NCBI RefSeq assembly: GCF_003574485.1
Contig: NZ_QLIT01000050.1
Span: 1 to 36,423 of the forward strand
Direction: 5' to 3'
Length of the DNA stretch: 36,423 bases
From: Facilibium subflavum
GTDB taxonomy: Bacteria; Pseudomonadota; Gammaproteobacteria; Francisellales; Francisellaceae
In this document: one piece after another, positions 1-8,287 of the stretch
Position numbering within the stretch: position 1 is the first letter of the stretch
How the letters are laid out: the number at the start of each line of letters is the position of its first letter
Program-made: the position numbers and the translations under genes
Notes under the pieces: generated by a model
What the model was told of the DNA's origin: nothing
What the model saw: only the letters and a program-made list of their open reading frames with translations
Databases searched by the model: none

Positions 1-81
1 TTGAATCAAAAGAAACGGTTACCAAGGTTCTGATTTTTAATGACCTCATTGTATCAAAATATAAGTTACCATTCTTATTGG

Positions 82-108
82 TTCTAAAGCATACAAATTG
101 CTTTAGAA
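82..108. repeat. Perfect 10-bp inverted repeat inside the IS left end
   Basis: TTCTAAAGCA at 82-91 pairs perfectly with TGCTTTAGAA at 99-108 across a 7-base loop. It lies downstream of the minus-strand transposase gene and could end its transcript or block read-through, but no T-run follows on either strand. Its role is unknown. Confidence 0.45.
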
Positions 109-188
109 TAATGAATTTAACATACCATTCTAATTTGACAAAGTTACAATAGCATTTTATCCATAAATAGTTGAGAGTGAAGGAGATT

Positions 189-281
189 ATGAAATTCTTG
201 ATTGTGGGTGCAAACTTGTTTTGTACCCCAGCCCCTCTGGCGAAGATAGCTGAAAAATGCCTGGATACTTTGTTGATCTAA
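189..281 (+). CDS. Possible 30-residue leaderlike peptide in the IS left arm
   Basis: ATG at 189 is preceded by a strong ribosome binding site (GAAGGAGA, 179-186) at good spacing. The reading frame gives 30 residues beginning MKFLIVGANLF, then stops with TAA at 279-281. It lies antisense to and just beyond the transposase stop, overlapping it by four bases. The start resembles the first strand of a nucleotide-binding fold, so it may be the stump of a truncated gene rather than a functional peptide. No known small protein is recognised. The ribosome binding site is the main support. Confidence 0.3.
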   Translation: MKFLIVGANLFCTPAPLAKIAEKCLDTLLI

Positions 282-1447
282 ACCGCTTTTCTTTTTTGCT
301 TGCGATCTAAATTAACGAGTTTATTAATCACGCTAAGTTTCTCTTGAATGCTTTGCTGCAATTCAAAAGGATCCAGTTGTTTGTGCACTATTGCAAGCTT
401 TATTTTTATACCACGATCAATCTGCTTAGATGCCATAACGCGCTGATAAGGTGTTTGAGGTTTATCATGTTTTTTGATGATTTTAGAACCTTCTCTATGC
501 TTTGAAATCAGCTTGAAGTTTGGCATAAAATGATTGTTAAAAAGTGATACTTCATTTTGATACAGATTATTTACTAAGGCAACAAGCTTCATATTGTCAT
601 AACGATGGTAACCTAAGAGCTGACGGACATGTGTCCAGTTCTTCTGCTCAACATGCGCATTATCATTTTTGTGATAAGGTCTTGATCTTGTCATTTGGAT
701 TGATTTTCTTGCAAAATAACGCATTAAATGACGGTTTAAAAACTCAGAACCATTGTCAGAATCAAAGCCTTTTAACTCAAAGGGGAGCGCTTCTTGTATT
801 GATTTAATTGCATTAATAACGCCATGCGCGCCCTTATTCCAGATGGCTCTATTTTCAGTCCAACACGTGGCAATATCTGACACCGTCAAGCTCCACATAA
901 AATCACCTGATAAGCTGTCGCCACAGTGTGCTACCGTATCGGCTTCAACAAATCCAGGAATGCTTTCATCCCATTGATTGGTTTTAATTGGAATATGCAC
1001 CTTTAATAAACTTCCTGGCTTTGTGGTGCAAAACTTTGGATGTAATCGGTAGGGCTTTAATAGTCGATTGATGGTCGCTGAACTGACTGATTGCAATTGA
1101 GCTTTAATCTCCTTAGAAAGATTACCATGATGCTTTTCATAGAAAGGCAACCATTCAGGTAGAACCATTTTTAAACGCTGTCCACATATTTGATCGCTAA
1201 CAAACCAAATGTCTTTAAGCACCTTGATAAGCTCTGGCGAGTCATATTGTTTTTTCTTTCCTGGTTTTTTGCGCTTTGCTTGTGTAGTACGATTAAACAA
1301 GCGAATAACTGATTTGCGATGCATTGAAAGTGTTTGGCAGGCTTGATCTAGCAATTCACTTTTTCTTGCCTTGTTCGCCACTGTATACTGCGATTTCATG
1401 TTGTTTATAATTAATTCCATAGTCAGTTTTCCCATAGAAACCTTCAT
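278..1447 (-). CDS. DDE/integrase-core (rve-type) transposase
   Basis: This 389-residue transposase moves the surrounding insertion sequence. The N-terminal 60 residues are basic and helix-turn-helix-like (SMHRKSVIRLF). The catalytic triad is visible: Asp170 in FVEADTVAH, Asp231 in FDSDNGSE and Glu267 in HVEQKNW. The Asp-Glu gap of 35 residues fits the DD(35)E retroviral-integrase fold. The frame is intact, so the copy may be active. An internal ATG four codons in (1435) has a better ribosome binding site (GAAGG) than the upstream one, so translation may begin there. The family is well supported, but the precise IS group is not settled from sequence alone. Confidence 0.88.
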   Translation of the reverse strand: MKVSMGKLTMELIINNMKSQYTVANKARKSELLDQACQTLSMHRKSVIRLFNRTTQAKRKKPGKKKQYDSPELIKVLKDIWFVSDQICGQRLKMVLPEWLPFYEKHHGNLSKEIKAQLQSVSSATINRLLKPYRLHPKFCTTKPGSLLKVHIPIKTNQWDESIPGFVEADTVAHCGDSLSGDFMWSLTVSDIATCWTENRAIWNKGAHGVINAIKSIQEALPFELKGFDSDNGSEFLNRHLMRYFARKSIQMTRSRPYHKNDNAHVEQKNWTHVRQLLGYHRYDNMKLVALVNNLYQNEVSLFNNHFMPNFKLISKHREGSKIIKKHDKPQTPYQRVMASKQIDRGIKIKLAIVHKQLDPFELQQSIQEKLSVINKLVNLDRKQKRKAV

Positions 1448-1527
1448 TTGTTAAACATGGGTAACTTCTATTATGATTTAATGAGTCATTTTTTGCGCAG
1501 TGCAACTTTTATTTCGGTAACTTTTAA

Positions 1528-1560
1528 TTTGATTCAATTCGACTGCGTGTTGAATCAAAA
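1528..1560. repeat. Short inverted-arm repeat, copy 1
   Basis: Perfect arms TTTGATTCAA (1528-1537) and TTGAATCAAA (1550-1559) enclose 12 bases. The left arm doubles as the right tip of the insertion sequence. TGATTCAATTC and CGTGTTGAATCAAAA recur, the second with one change, at 25053-25106. The arrangement is either two abutting IS tips or a small dispersed repeat that the IS entered. Confidence 0.5.
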
Positions 1561-1590
1561 GAAATACAGTGAAAAGCTTTGTCAGTGGTA

Positions 1591-1596
1591 TATAAT
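1591..1596 (+). promoter_or_regulatory. Candidate -10 box for the YcfL-like lipoprotein gene
   Basis: A perfect TATAAT lies 48 bases before the lipoprotein start at 1644. No good -35 hexamer is found at 16-18 bases upstream, so the assignment rests on the -10 alone. Confidence 0.35.
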
Positions 1597-1643
1597 AATC
1601 GATGTGCTTTAATGATTTTACTTTAAGTAAACAAGGAGAAGTT

Positions 1644-2033
1644 ATGCGTATAAAACCTATCATTTATGTGTCAGCTTTATCAGGCGTTATTTTTTTGTCA
1701 GGTTGTGCCAGTCGCTGTATTACAGTGCCAGCAAATGCAACAGATTCCCAGCGTTTTGGCTCAGGGTTTGGGCAATTAACGGCTAGTCAACCCTCTGTTC
1801 ACCGTGTAGATAATGGTAATATTCAAGGCCAGATTTCGGTTAAAAATAATAAGTCTGCGAATCAAAACTTTCAATATCAGATACAGTGGTTTGACAAAAC
1901 CGGGGTAGCTGTTGGCCAGCCTCAACCGTGGACGCCAGTTCAGGTTTATGGTGATTTGCAAAAAACGATTACATTTACCGCCCCAATGCCAAATGCAACG
2001 TCTTATCGTATTTCATTTTGTCGAGCAGAATAA
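1644..2033 (+). CDS. YcfL-like (DUF1425) lipoprotein
   Basis: This 129-residue predicted lipoprotein has a signal peptide ending in the lipobox LSGC, with the lipidated Cys at residue 21. The mature part is a small beta-rich domain (QYQIQWFDKTGVAVG, then a TFTAPMPNATSYRISFC end) typical of the YcfL/DUF1425 family of periplasm-facing outer-membrane lipoproteins. YcfL is usually about 125 residues, so the length fits. The start at 1644 is preferred over an upstream ATG because AAGGAGAA (1633-1640) precedes it directly and it begins the signal peptide. It sits alone just beyond the insertion sequence, which may have changed its promoter. The molecular function of the family is not established; a link to the LpoB neighbourhood is known in enterics but is not seen here. 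Confidence 0.75.
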   Translation: MRIKPIIYVSALSGVIFLSGCASRCITVPANATDSQRFGSGFGQLTASQPSVHRVDNGNIQGQISVKNNKSANQNFQYQIQWFDKTGVAVGQPQPWTPVQVYGDLQKTITFTAPMPNATSYRISFCRAE

Positions 2034-2042
2034 TACATAAGC

Positions 2043-2103
2043 GGTGATGTGAAATAATAAAGTAAATAACATGTCTTTTGTTGCTATTTACTGCTTTATC
2101 ACC
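2043..2103. other. Stem-loop downstream of the lipoprotein gene
   Basis: Inner arms AGTAAATA (2061-2068) and TATTTACT (2085-2092) pair perfectly. Outer arms GGTGAT (2043-2048) and ATCACC (2098-2103) extend the structure with internal bulges. No T-run follows, so it is at best a weak transcription end or an mRNA-stabilising hairpin. Confidence 0.35.
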
Positions 2104-2195
2104 TGTATTGAATCAAAATACAAGAAAACGCCTGTTTGCAACAGCATAAATTATCTGTAAAATCCTAGTCTATTCACTGTTGATCTGGTTTAAAT

Positions 2196-3545
2196 ATGAA
2201 GTTTTCTGAAAAAAAAGTGACATTAAGTATTGCGAGTATCTATGCATTTCGTATGCTGGGCTTATTTGTTATTTTACCAATATTTAGTCTTTATGCAGAT
2301 AAAATCATTGATGCAACACCAACTTTAATGGGACTTGCATTAGGTATTTATGGCTTAACTCAAGCGCTTTTACAAATTATCCTGGGCATTTTTTCAGATT
2401 ACTATGGCAGAAAGCCCATTATTATTTTTGGGTTAGTGTTATTTATTATCGGTAGCATTGTCTGTGCGGCATCAACAACGATTTACGGTATTATTATTGG
2501 CAGAGCCTTGCAAGGTGCAGGCGCTATCGGCAGCACTTTAACGGCACTTATTGCTGATGTGACAAAAGAAGAAAATCGAATGAAAGCGATGTCTGTTATT
2601 GGTATGACGATCGGTTTGTCTTTTATCGGTGCAATGGTGTTAAGCCCTATTTTAAACAGTTTAGTCGGTTTATCGGGTATTTTCTGGTTAACCGCATTAT
2701 TAGGTGCTATAGGCATTTTTATATTGGTTTTTATGGTGCCAACACCAAAGAAGATTATGGTGCATCGTGATAGTGAAACGGTTGCAGGACAAATTAAAAA
2801 AGTTCTTGTGCTGCCAGAGCTTTTACGCTTGAATGTGGGTATTTTTACCTTGCATGCCATACTAACGGCTTTATTTTTAGTGATCCCTGTTATTTTAGAA
2901 AGCTATATTGGTATCAGTGAAACAAGGCAATGGCTGGTTTATCTGCCGGTATTGGTTATCTCTTTTGTGATAATGGTGCCTTTTATTATTATTGCTGAAA
3001 CAAAAAACAAAATGAAATCAATATTTGTTGGCGCAATTTTCATCTTAACCGTGATGCAATTTTTATTATTTGAGTTTGATCGGCACGTTATTGTAATGAG
3101 TGTTTTGTTGATTCTGTTTTTTTCAAGTTTCACACTTTTAGAAGCGGCTTTACCTTCGCTTGTCTCTAAGATTGCGCCTGTAGGTAGCAAAGGTACGGCA
3201 ATGGGTGTTTATTCAAATGCGCAATTTTTTGGCATCTTTATCGGTGGTGTGCTAGGTGGTGTGGTATTTCATCACAGTGGTATTAAAGGGGTCTTCATAT
3301 TAAATGGCTTATTGGGCTTGATATGGTTTATCATCGCATTAACAATGAAAAAGCCGAAACAGTTAAGCTCTAAAATTATTAGCTTAAAGCAATTTAAAAA
3401 TCAGTATTGTGCAGATTCACTACGCCAAAAAATATTAAACTTGCCAGGAGTGGAAGAGGCGATGGTCTGTATGGATGAATATGTTGCTTATTTAAAAGTA
3501 GATAAAAAACACTTCAATGAGCAGGATTTTACGACAATTATGTGA
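2196..3545 (+). CDS. yajR: YajR-like MFS drug/solute exporter with C-terminal YAM domain
   Basis: This 449-residue inner-membrane transporter of the major facilitator superfamily has about twelve hydrophobic segments over residues 10-385. The family's motif A is visible after the second helix (GIFSDYYGRKP). Residues about 385-449 form a soluble tail (LRQKILNLPGVEEAMV...AYLKVDKK) that reads as a small ferredoxin-like, HMA-type domain. This is the architecture of E. coli YajR (about 454 residues), whose YAM domain is unusual among MFS proteins. The transported substrate is unknown. It appears monocistronic, with coq7 93 bases downstream. Confident for MFS plus tail domain; fairly confident for the YajR name. 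Confidence 0.85.
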   Translation: MKFSEKKVTLSIASIYAFRMLGLFVILPIFSLYADKIIDATPTLMGLALGIYGLTQALLQIILGIFSDYYGRKPIIIFGLVLFIIGSIVCAASTTIYGIIIGRALQGAGAIGSTLTALIADVTKEENRMKAMSVIGMTIGLSFIGAMVLSPILNSLVGLSGIFWLTALLGAIGIFILVFMVPTPKKIMVHRDSETVAGQIKKVLVLPELLRLNVGIFTLHAILTALFLVIPVILESYIGISETRQWLVYLPVLVISFVIMVPFIIIAETKNKMKSIFVGAIFILTVMQFLLFEFDRHVIVMSVLLILFFSSFTLLEAALPSLVSKIAPVGSKGTAMGVYSNAQFFGIFIGGVLGGVVFHHSGIKGVFILNGLLGLIWFIIALTMKKPKQLSSKIISLKQFKNQYCADSLRQKILNLPGVEEAMVCMDEYVAYLKVDKKHFNEQDFTTIM

Positions 3546-3599
3546 AGCATCCGTAAGTTTGCTTTACAAAGCAAATACGACAAAATAGCGCATAAATGA

Positions 3600-3605
3600 T
3601 ATAAT
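3600..3605 (+). promoter_or_regulatory. Candidate -10 box for coq7
   Basis: A perfect TATAAT lies 33 bases before the coq7 start at 3639. No convincing -35 hexamer is seen upstream. Confidence 0.35.
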
Positions 3606-3638
3606 ACAACAAGAATAAATATCTGGTAAGGCAATGTA

Positions 3639-4280
3639 ATGTTTCGTAAGTTTTCAATAGTTGACAGGCTTGTCGCTGAGGTGGATCATTTTGTGAAAAT
3701 ATTAACACAGCCTGCAGCACATCCAACAAGAAATTCGCCAGCAGAGGGTCTAGCAGAGCCTTTACTTACGAATAAGCAGCAAGCGCATGTTGCAGGATTG
3801 ATTAGAGTGGATCATACCGGTGAGATTTGTGCGCAGGCTTTATATAGAGGCCAAGGGTTTGTTGCCAAAGATGAAACAACGCGTGCGCATTTATATCAGG
3901 CTGCAGATGAGGAGTATGACCATCTATCCTGGTGTGAGGGACGTTTGAATGACTTAATGGCTAAAAAAAGCCTGTTAAATCCATTATGGTATCTGAACTC
4001 TTTTATGATTGGTGCTACTGCGGGCATGATCAGCGATAAAATCAGTTATGGTTTTGTGATTGAAACAGAAAATCAAGTAATGAAACATTTGGAAAGTCAT
4101 TTGATGCAGTTACCACAGCAAGATGAAAAATCACGTGTTATCCTAGAGCAAATGCACAAAGATGAAGCAGAGCACGCAGATCATGCACAATCTGCAGGCG
4201 GTGTTAAACTTCCTGTTTGGGCAAAGCTTCTTATGAAAGCACAATCTAAAGTGATGACAACGGTTGCTTATCGGATTTAG
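3639..4280 (+). CDS. coq7: Coq7-type 2-polyprenyl-3-methyl-6-methoxy-1,4-benzoquinone hydroxylase
   Basis: This enzyme carries out a late hydroxylation in ubiquinone biosynthesis at the inner membrane. The 213-residue protein shows the four-helix di-iron pattern of the Coq7 family: a first Glu in RVDHTGEICAQALYRGQ, the pair in ADEEYDHLSWCEGRL, a Glu in the VIETENQVMKHLESHL helix, and the final DEAEHADHA. Length matches bacterial Coq7 (about 215). The start at 3639 follows a weak ribosome binding site (TAAGG, six to ten bases upstream). It implies aerobic respiration with ubiquinone. The gene stands between yajR and apbC on the same strand, with gaps that contain candidate promoters. Confidence 0.93.
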   Translation: MFRKFSIVDRLVAEVDHFVKILTQPAAHPTRNSPAEGLAEPLLTNKQQAHVAGLIRVDHTGEICAQALYRGQGFVAKDETTRAHLYQAADEEYDHLSWCEGRLNDLMAKKSLLNPLWYLNSFMIGATAGMISDKISYGFVIETENQVMKHLESHLMQLPQQDEKSRVILEQMHKDEAEHADHAQSAGGVKLPVWAKLLMKAQSKVMTTVAYRI

Positions 4281-4310
4281 GGTTGCTTTTGTTTTGCTCG
4301 TAAATCTAAA

Positions 4311-4347
4311 TTACGATAGACTAAGCGCAGTTTTATAATCATATAAT
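4311..4347 (+). promoter_or_regulatory. Candidate promoter(s) for apbC/mrp
   Basis: Two TATAAT boxes (4334-4339 and 4342-4347) precede the ATG at 4358. TTACGA (4311-4316) lies 17 bases before the first and is a poor but correctly spaced -35 match. Confidence 0.35.
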
Positions 4348-4357
4348 AGGCATTTAT

Positions 4358-5440
4358 ATGCAGCAGTTAAAGTTATTATTATCACAGTACCAAGCTGATA
4401 TATTCGGTTTGCCTGCGCAGTTGTATTTATCGCAAGCGCAGGTTATAAAAGATAAAGATGTTTTTAATATCATACTAAAAATTGGGTTTCCATTGTCTAA
4501 AAAAGTGATTGATCAACTTATCGCAAAAATAAGTGATCATCTATATGCAAATAATTTTGAGAAAGCTTTTGAAATTCAAGTAGAAACGGCAATTGAGCCT
4601 AAAAAGCCACAAAAAGGGCAAAAGCCTTTTAAGGGTATAAAAAATATTATTGCGATTGCTTCAGGTAAAGGTGGTGTCGGTAAATCGACAACTGCAGCAA
4701 ATCTCGCGATTTGTCTGGCACAAAACGGCGCAAGAGTCGGGCTTTTGGATGCGGATATTTACGGTCCAAGCCAGCCGCTTATTATGGGAAATTTCGACAA
4801 TCCAATAACCAATGATAAAAAAAAGATCCAACCGTTACAATGCCATGGTGTTAAGATGATTTCAGTTGGAAACCTCATTGATCAGGATTCAGCAATTATT
4901 TGGCGAGGACCCATGGTGTCAGGTGCTTTGATGCAGCTTTTAAATGATACTGACTGGGGTGAGCTGGATTATCTGTTTGTAGATTTGCCACCTGGCACAG
5001 GTGACATACAATTAACGATGGCAAAAAACATGCCTATCTCAGGGGCGGTTGTGGTTACGACACCACAAGATCTTTCCATGATTGATGCAAAACGTGCGGT
5101 TGCTATGTTTCAAAAAGTTGATATCCATGTGCTTGGTATTATCGAAAATATGAGTGTTTATACTTGCGAAAACTGTGGTCATCAAGCGCATATTTTTGGA
5201 CAAATGGCAGCAGAGAAATTAACGAAGCAATATCACCTTTCATTACTTGGCAGGTTGCCTTTGGATATTCATATTCGTCAAGATGCTGATAATGGCATAC
5301 CAACGATGGCTACTAATTTGCAAAGTGACCTTTCTTTATATTATCAAAAGGCAGCTTTTAAAATGGCTGCAAACCTTGCAAAACAACCAAAAGCAGTTGC
5401 AATTAATATGCCGGGTGTAAAGGTTGAGTATACTAAATAA
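4358..5440 (+). CDS. apbC: ApbC/Mrp family iron-sulfur cluster carrier ATPase
   Basis: This 360-residue P-loop ATPase assembles or delivers [4Fe-4S] clusters to target enzymes in the cytoplasm. The N-terminal 90 residues are a MIP18-like (DUF59) region. A lysine-rich linker then leads to the deviant Walker A motif SGKGGVGKST, followed by LLDADIYGPSQP and VDLPPGTGD. The cluster-binding pair is CENCG. Length is typical of gammaproteobacterial Mrp (about 360-370). The dcd gene begins 36 bases downstream on the same strand, so the two may be co-transcribed. Confidence 0.93.
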   Translation: MQQLKLLLSQYQADIFGLPAQLYLSQAQVIKDKDVFNIILKIGFPLSKKVIDQLIAKISDHLYANNFEKAFEIQVETAIEPKKPQKGQKPFKGIKNIIAIASGKGGVGKSTTAANLAICLAQNGARVGLLDADIYGPSQPLIMGNFDNPITNDKKKIQPLQCHGVKMISVGNLIDQDSAIIWRGPMVSGALMQLLNDTDWGELDYLFVDLPPGTGDIQLTMAKNMPISGAVVVTTPQDLSMIDAKRAVAMFQKVDIHVLGIIENMSVYTCENCGHQAHIFGQMAAEKLTKQYHLSLLGRLPLDIHIRQDADNGIPTMATNLQSDLSLYYQKAAFKMAANLAKQPKAVAINMPGVKVEYTK

Positions 5441-5476
5441 ATTATTTTAGCGAACAAAAAAACAGGAGTGACAGTT

Positions 5477-6043
5477 ATGTCTATTAAATCAGATAGATGG
5501 ATTCGCCATATGGCCGAAAACAAGGAAATGATATCACCTTTTGAGGCAGGGCAAATCCGCTATAAAAATGATGAAAAGATTGTCTCTTATGGGACATCCA
5601 GCTATGGTTATGATGTACGTTGTGCCAATGAATTTAAAATCTTCACAAATATCAATTCATCGATTGTGGACCCCAAGTCATTTGATAAGAATAACTTTGT
5701 TGATTTCACGGGTGATGTTTGCATTATCCCGCCAAATTCATTTGCTTTGGCAAGAACGGTAGAATATTTTAAAATTCCAAGAGATGTTTTGGTGGTTTGT
5801 TTAGGTAAATCCACCTATGCACGTTGTGGGATTATCGTTAATGTCACACCGCTTGAGCCAGAGTGGGAAGGCCATGTTACACTTGAGTTTTCAAATACCA
5901 CACCATTGCCGGCAAAAATTTACGCCAATGAAGGCGTTGCACAGATGCTATTTTATCAATCTGATGAAATCTGTCAGACTTCATATGCAGATCGTGGGGG
6001 AAAATACCAGGGGCAACGTGGTGTCACACTACCTAGGACTTAA
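5477..6043 (+). CDS. dcd: dCTP deaminase
   Basis: This enzyme deaminates dCTP to dUTP, feeding dUTPase and thymidylate synthesis. The 188-residue product begins MSIKSDRWI. The ATG at 5477 is chosen over an in-frame GTG at 5468 because AGGAG (5464-5468) is correctly placed for the ATG and overlaps the GTG. Characteristic segments are SSYGYDVRC near the N-terminus, [14 protein letters not shown] in the nucleotide-binding region, and the catalytic block [17 protein letters not shown]. Length equals the usual 188-193. Its 3' end overlaps the convergent DedA gene by 15 bases, leaving no room for a conventional terminator between them. Confidence 0.94.
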   Translation: MSIKSDRWIRHMAENKEMISPFEAGQIRYKNDEKIVSYGTSSYGYDVRCANEFKIFTNINSSIVDPKSFDKNNFVDFTGDVCIIPPNSFALARTVEYFKIPRDVLVVCLGKSTYARCGIIVNVTPLEPEWEGHVTLEFSNTTPLPAKIYANEGVAQMLFYQSDEICQTSYADRGGKYQGQRGVTLPRT

Positions 6044-6643
6044 TTTTCTTTGATAAAGACGTTTTCCGCCTTTAAAGAGAATATAAACGACCACAATGAT
6101 ACCAATTGTAATATAGATATAGGTGTCATAGCTGGCAAAATCATCAAAAAATCGTAAGGTTGCTGCACCACAAAGATAGCCAAGTGTGCCAAATATTACA
6201 GCCCAGATAAAAGCCGCAAACCAGTCAATAATAAAAAAGGGTAGAAATCGCTCGGCATTAATGCCGATAATGTAAGGTGAAATAAATCGTAGGCCGGGCA
6301 GGAAGCGATACATAAAGATATATAATAGACGATATTTTTTAATATAACCATTGACCTGGTTTAGACGCTTTGAGTGAGGGTGAAGATTATGCTTATGCAA
6401 AAATTTATTGATTATTGCCATTAAAAGGCGCCCAGCAATAAAGTAGAGAAAACTGATCAAGTGACTGGCAATGGTTAATAATAAAATAAGGATAATAAAG
6501 TTGCCATGATCAGAGTTTGTGGCAAATCCTGCAACAACAGCTAATACAGCACTGTTTAGGGCAGAGGCGGCTAATGATAACCAGAAGTAATGCGTATAAA
6601 TTAATCCAATCATATCGTTGTTTGCATTCCTTGCGTTGATCAT
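6029..6643 (-). CDS. DedA/VTT family inner-membrane protein
   Basis: This 204-residue membrane protein has about five hydrophobic segments. The family signature is visible as [17 protein letters not shown] followed by an aromatic-rich loop (ADWFAAF-like in [13 protein letters not shown]). DedA (SNARE-associated/VTT) proteins act in lipid carrier or phospholipid flipping and membrane homeostasis. Which lipid this one handles cannot be told. The upstream ATG at 6643 lacks a clear ribosome binding site; an internal ATG ten codons in is an alternative start. The gene ends inside the tail of convergent dcd. Confidence 0.85.
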   Translation of the reverse strand: MINARNANNDMIGLIYTHYFWLSLAASALNSAVLAVVAGFATNSDHGNFIILILLLTIASHLISFLYFIAGRLLMAIINKFLHKHNLHPHSKRLNQVNGYIKKYRLLYIFMYRFLPGLRFISPYIIGINAERFLPFFIIDWFAAFIWAVIFGTLGYLCGAATLRFFDDFASYDTYIYITIGIIVVVYILFKGGKRLYQRKLSPR

Positions 6644-6721
6644 ATTACGCTTTAATTATAACAGCTTTCCATTAAAAGTGGTTTAGCTGAGTTTGATTTT
6701 GCAGTTAAATTATTCCAATTA

Positions 6722-8287
6722 TTATTTGCTATTGCTAAGCATACAATTCTCACCACCAATACCATATTGAGTTAGTGTGCAGGCAGTGTTGAGATAACCT
6801 GCTGCCTGTAAATAGGTTTTAGTGGCCTCATGGTGGCATAAAAGCTTAGGATAATTGGGGTCTGACTCAATACAGGTTTGAACTCCATTATGATAACTTT
6901 GACTGCAGTGAATCGATTGGTTAAGGTTTCCATGTTGACCAAGAAATGCACCCCAGCCAGCATAAGGAATATTGTCACCATTGGTAATATAATTGCCAAT
7001 CACAAGCTGATCTGGACACATATATAATGTCTGTTTAATTGGTGGTATAGGTGGCGTTGGTGTGGCGTTTAATAACTTTTCTAGGTAGGTTGCCAGGGTT
7101 TTAGCGTGACGTTTGGCATAGGCGAGTGTTGGATGTCCATAACCCATATTATCTATTCTATCTGTATTGCCACGTTTATCAACTAAACAGCTTATCATCT
7201 TGCTATTATAACTCATGGAGTTTGTTGTATCACTGATATAAGCACAGACTTTCTGGTAATCACTATTATTCTGACTGCTGACGATATTACTGATGGCTTG
7301 CCAGTAATCACTATAGTTAAAACCATATGAGTTTGATACAAATCCCCATAAATCAAGTACGATTTTTGCATTCGGATTTAGTTGTTTAATACGATCAATA
7401 AAGGCATCTAATTTAGTTTGGTATTGGTGAGCTGGGTAGCCCCATGCTTTATCGTTGGTTCCAAGATTAATGACAACTATATCGGCATTTTCGGCGCCTT
7501 GTCCAACTTTGCCAACATAGGCACTGCCTGTTCCATAGTTGATATGGTCAAAATAATCAAATATGCTTGAATTCCACCAATTATTATCAAAAAAGCCAAT
7601 ACCTGATAAAGCGATAAAACTTGGATTGATTCTGTATTTTGCATTAAACTCAAGTTGTTTGATGGCAATAAACGCATAAGATATTTTTATGTTGGCATAG
7701 CCATCGTTGTCAGTGTGTCCATTATCGTTATTATTATCCTGGAGTCCTGTTGTGATAGAATCACCATAAAATACAATTTTACGCATTGGTTTTGTGGGGG
7801 CAATGAATGTCACACTTTTTGCTGTAATATTATTTATGGCGGTTGGATTATAGTAAGTATCTCCTTTATGATCAGCTTCATTAAGCTGTGTAATTTGAAT
7901 ATGATATGTTTTCTCCATTTCAAACCCATGCGCTTTTGATAATTGAAGCGTTAGTGTTCGTGGTTGATCCTTTGTTATATGTAAGATGGGGGAGTAATCT
8001 AGTTGTTTACCATCTTTTTGATGAATAAACACCTGAAACCAGCTATCGGTTTTCCCTCCTTTATCAATGGGTGTCAAGGTGAGCTGAACACTTGCATCAT
8101 CAGATTTTGGCATGACTTTAAAGCTTATTCCTGTGCCAGACCAGTTGCTTAATACGTGTGACTGGCCTGGCAATGTTCGTCCCAGATAAGTAATACGACT
8201 ATCGTTGTTGTTTGTTTTTGCTGTTGTAAGATGCCCTATAGATAATAACATAAGTATACTGATATATCTCCCTGTTGCATGCTTCAT
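6722..8287 (-). CDS. Secreted SGNH/GDSL hydrolase, CE2-like esterase with Cys-rich C-terminus
   Basis: This 521-residue predicted secreted esterase has a cleavable-type signal peptide over residues 1-23. Residues about 30-165 are beta-rich, beginning ITYLGRTLPGQ and containing NWSGTGISFKV, like the jelly-roll that precedes the hydrolase in carbohydrate esterase family 2. The SGNH core follows: Ser177 in VFYGDSITTG, Asn in VINLGTNDKAW, and His385 in YGHPTLAYA. The Asp normally three residues before His is Gly here, consistent with the Ser-His dyad known in CE2 enzymes. Residues about 420-521 hold six cysteines and match nothing I recognise. Likely deacetylation of a polysaccharide, inferred from the family. 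It is monocistronic. Confidence 0.8.
   Translation of the reverse strand: MKHATGRYISILMLLSIGHLTTAKTNNNDSRITYLGRTLPGQSHVLSNWSGTGISFKVMPKSDDASVQLTLTPIDKGGKTDSWFQVFIHQKDGKQLDYSPILHITKDQPRTLTLQLSKAHGFEMEKTYHIQITQLNEADHKGDTYYNPTAINNITAKSVTFIAPTKPMRKIVFYGDSITTGLQDNNNDNGHTDNDGYANIKISYAFIAIKQLEFNAKYRINPSFIALSGIGFFDNNWWNSSIFDYFDHINYGTGSAYVGKVGQGAENADIVVINLGTNDKAWGYPAHQYQTKLDAFIDRIKQLNPNAKIVLDLWGFVSNSYGFNYSDYWQAISNIVSSQNNSDYQKVCAYISDTTNSMSYNSKMISCLVDKRGNTDRIDNMGYGHPTLAYAKRHAKTLATYLEKLLNATPTPPIPPIKQTLYMCPDQLVIGNYITNGDNIPYAGWGAFLGQHGNLNQSIHCSQSYHNGVQTCIESDPNYPKLLCHHEATKTYLQAAGYLNTACTLTQYGIGGENCMLSNSK

Larger units (their letters stand above)
1..1537 (-). mobile_element. DDE-transposase insertion sequence with imperfect terminal inverted repeats
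   Basis: The element encloses the transposase gene at 278-1447. The left tip TTGAATCAAA (1-10) faces its inverted copy at 1528-1537. With a one-base gap the similarity runs about 22 bases inward to GTTACC. Each end carries two GTTACC sites pointing inward: 18-23 and 65-70 on the left, 1516-1521 and 1460-1465 on the right. They lie 16-17 and 64-72 bases from the tips, as expected for two transposase-binding sites per end. The right limit is uncertain. A 15-base direct repeat (1-15 and 1550-1564) would instead put the target duplication at 1550-1564. The window begins at the left tip, so the outside flank cannot be seen. The exact IS family is not assigned; IS481/ISNCY-like is possible. Confidence 0.65.

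Noticed and set aside
206-228. Imperfect hairpin GGGTGCAAA / TTTGTACCC as transposase terminator
   Set aside because: No T-tract follows on the minus strand, and it overlaps the small reading frame at 189-281.
3558-3575. TTTGCTTT-AC-AAAGCAAA inverted repeat after yajR
   Set aside because: The loop would be only two bases and no T-run follows, so it is not a convincing terminator. A chance palindrome in AT-rich DNA is likely.
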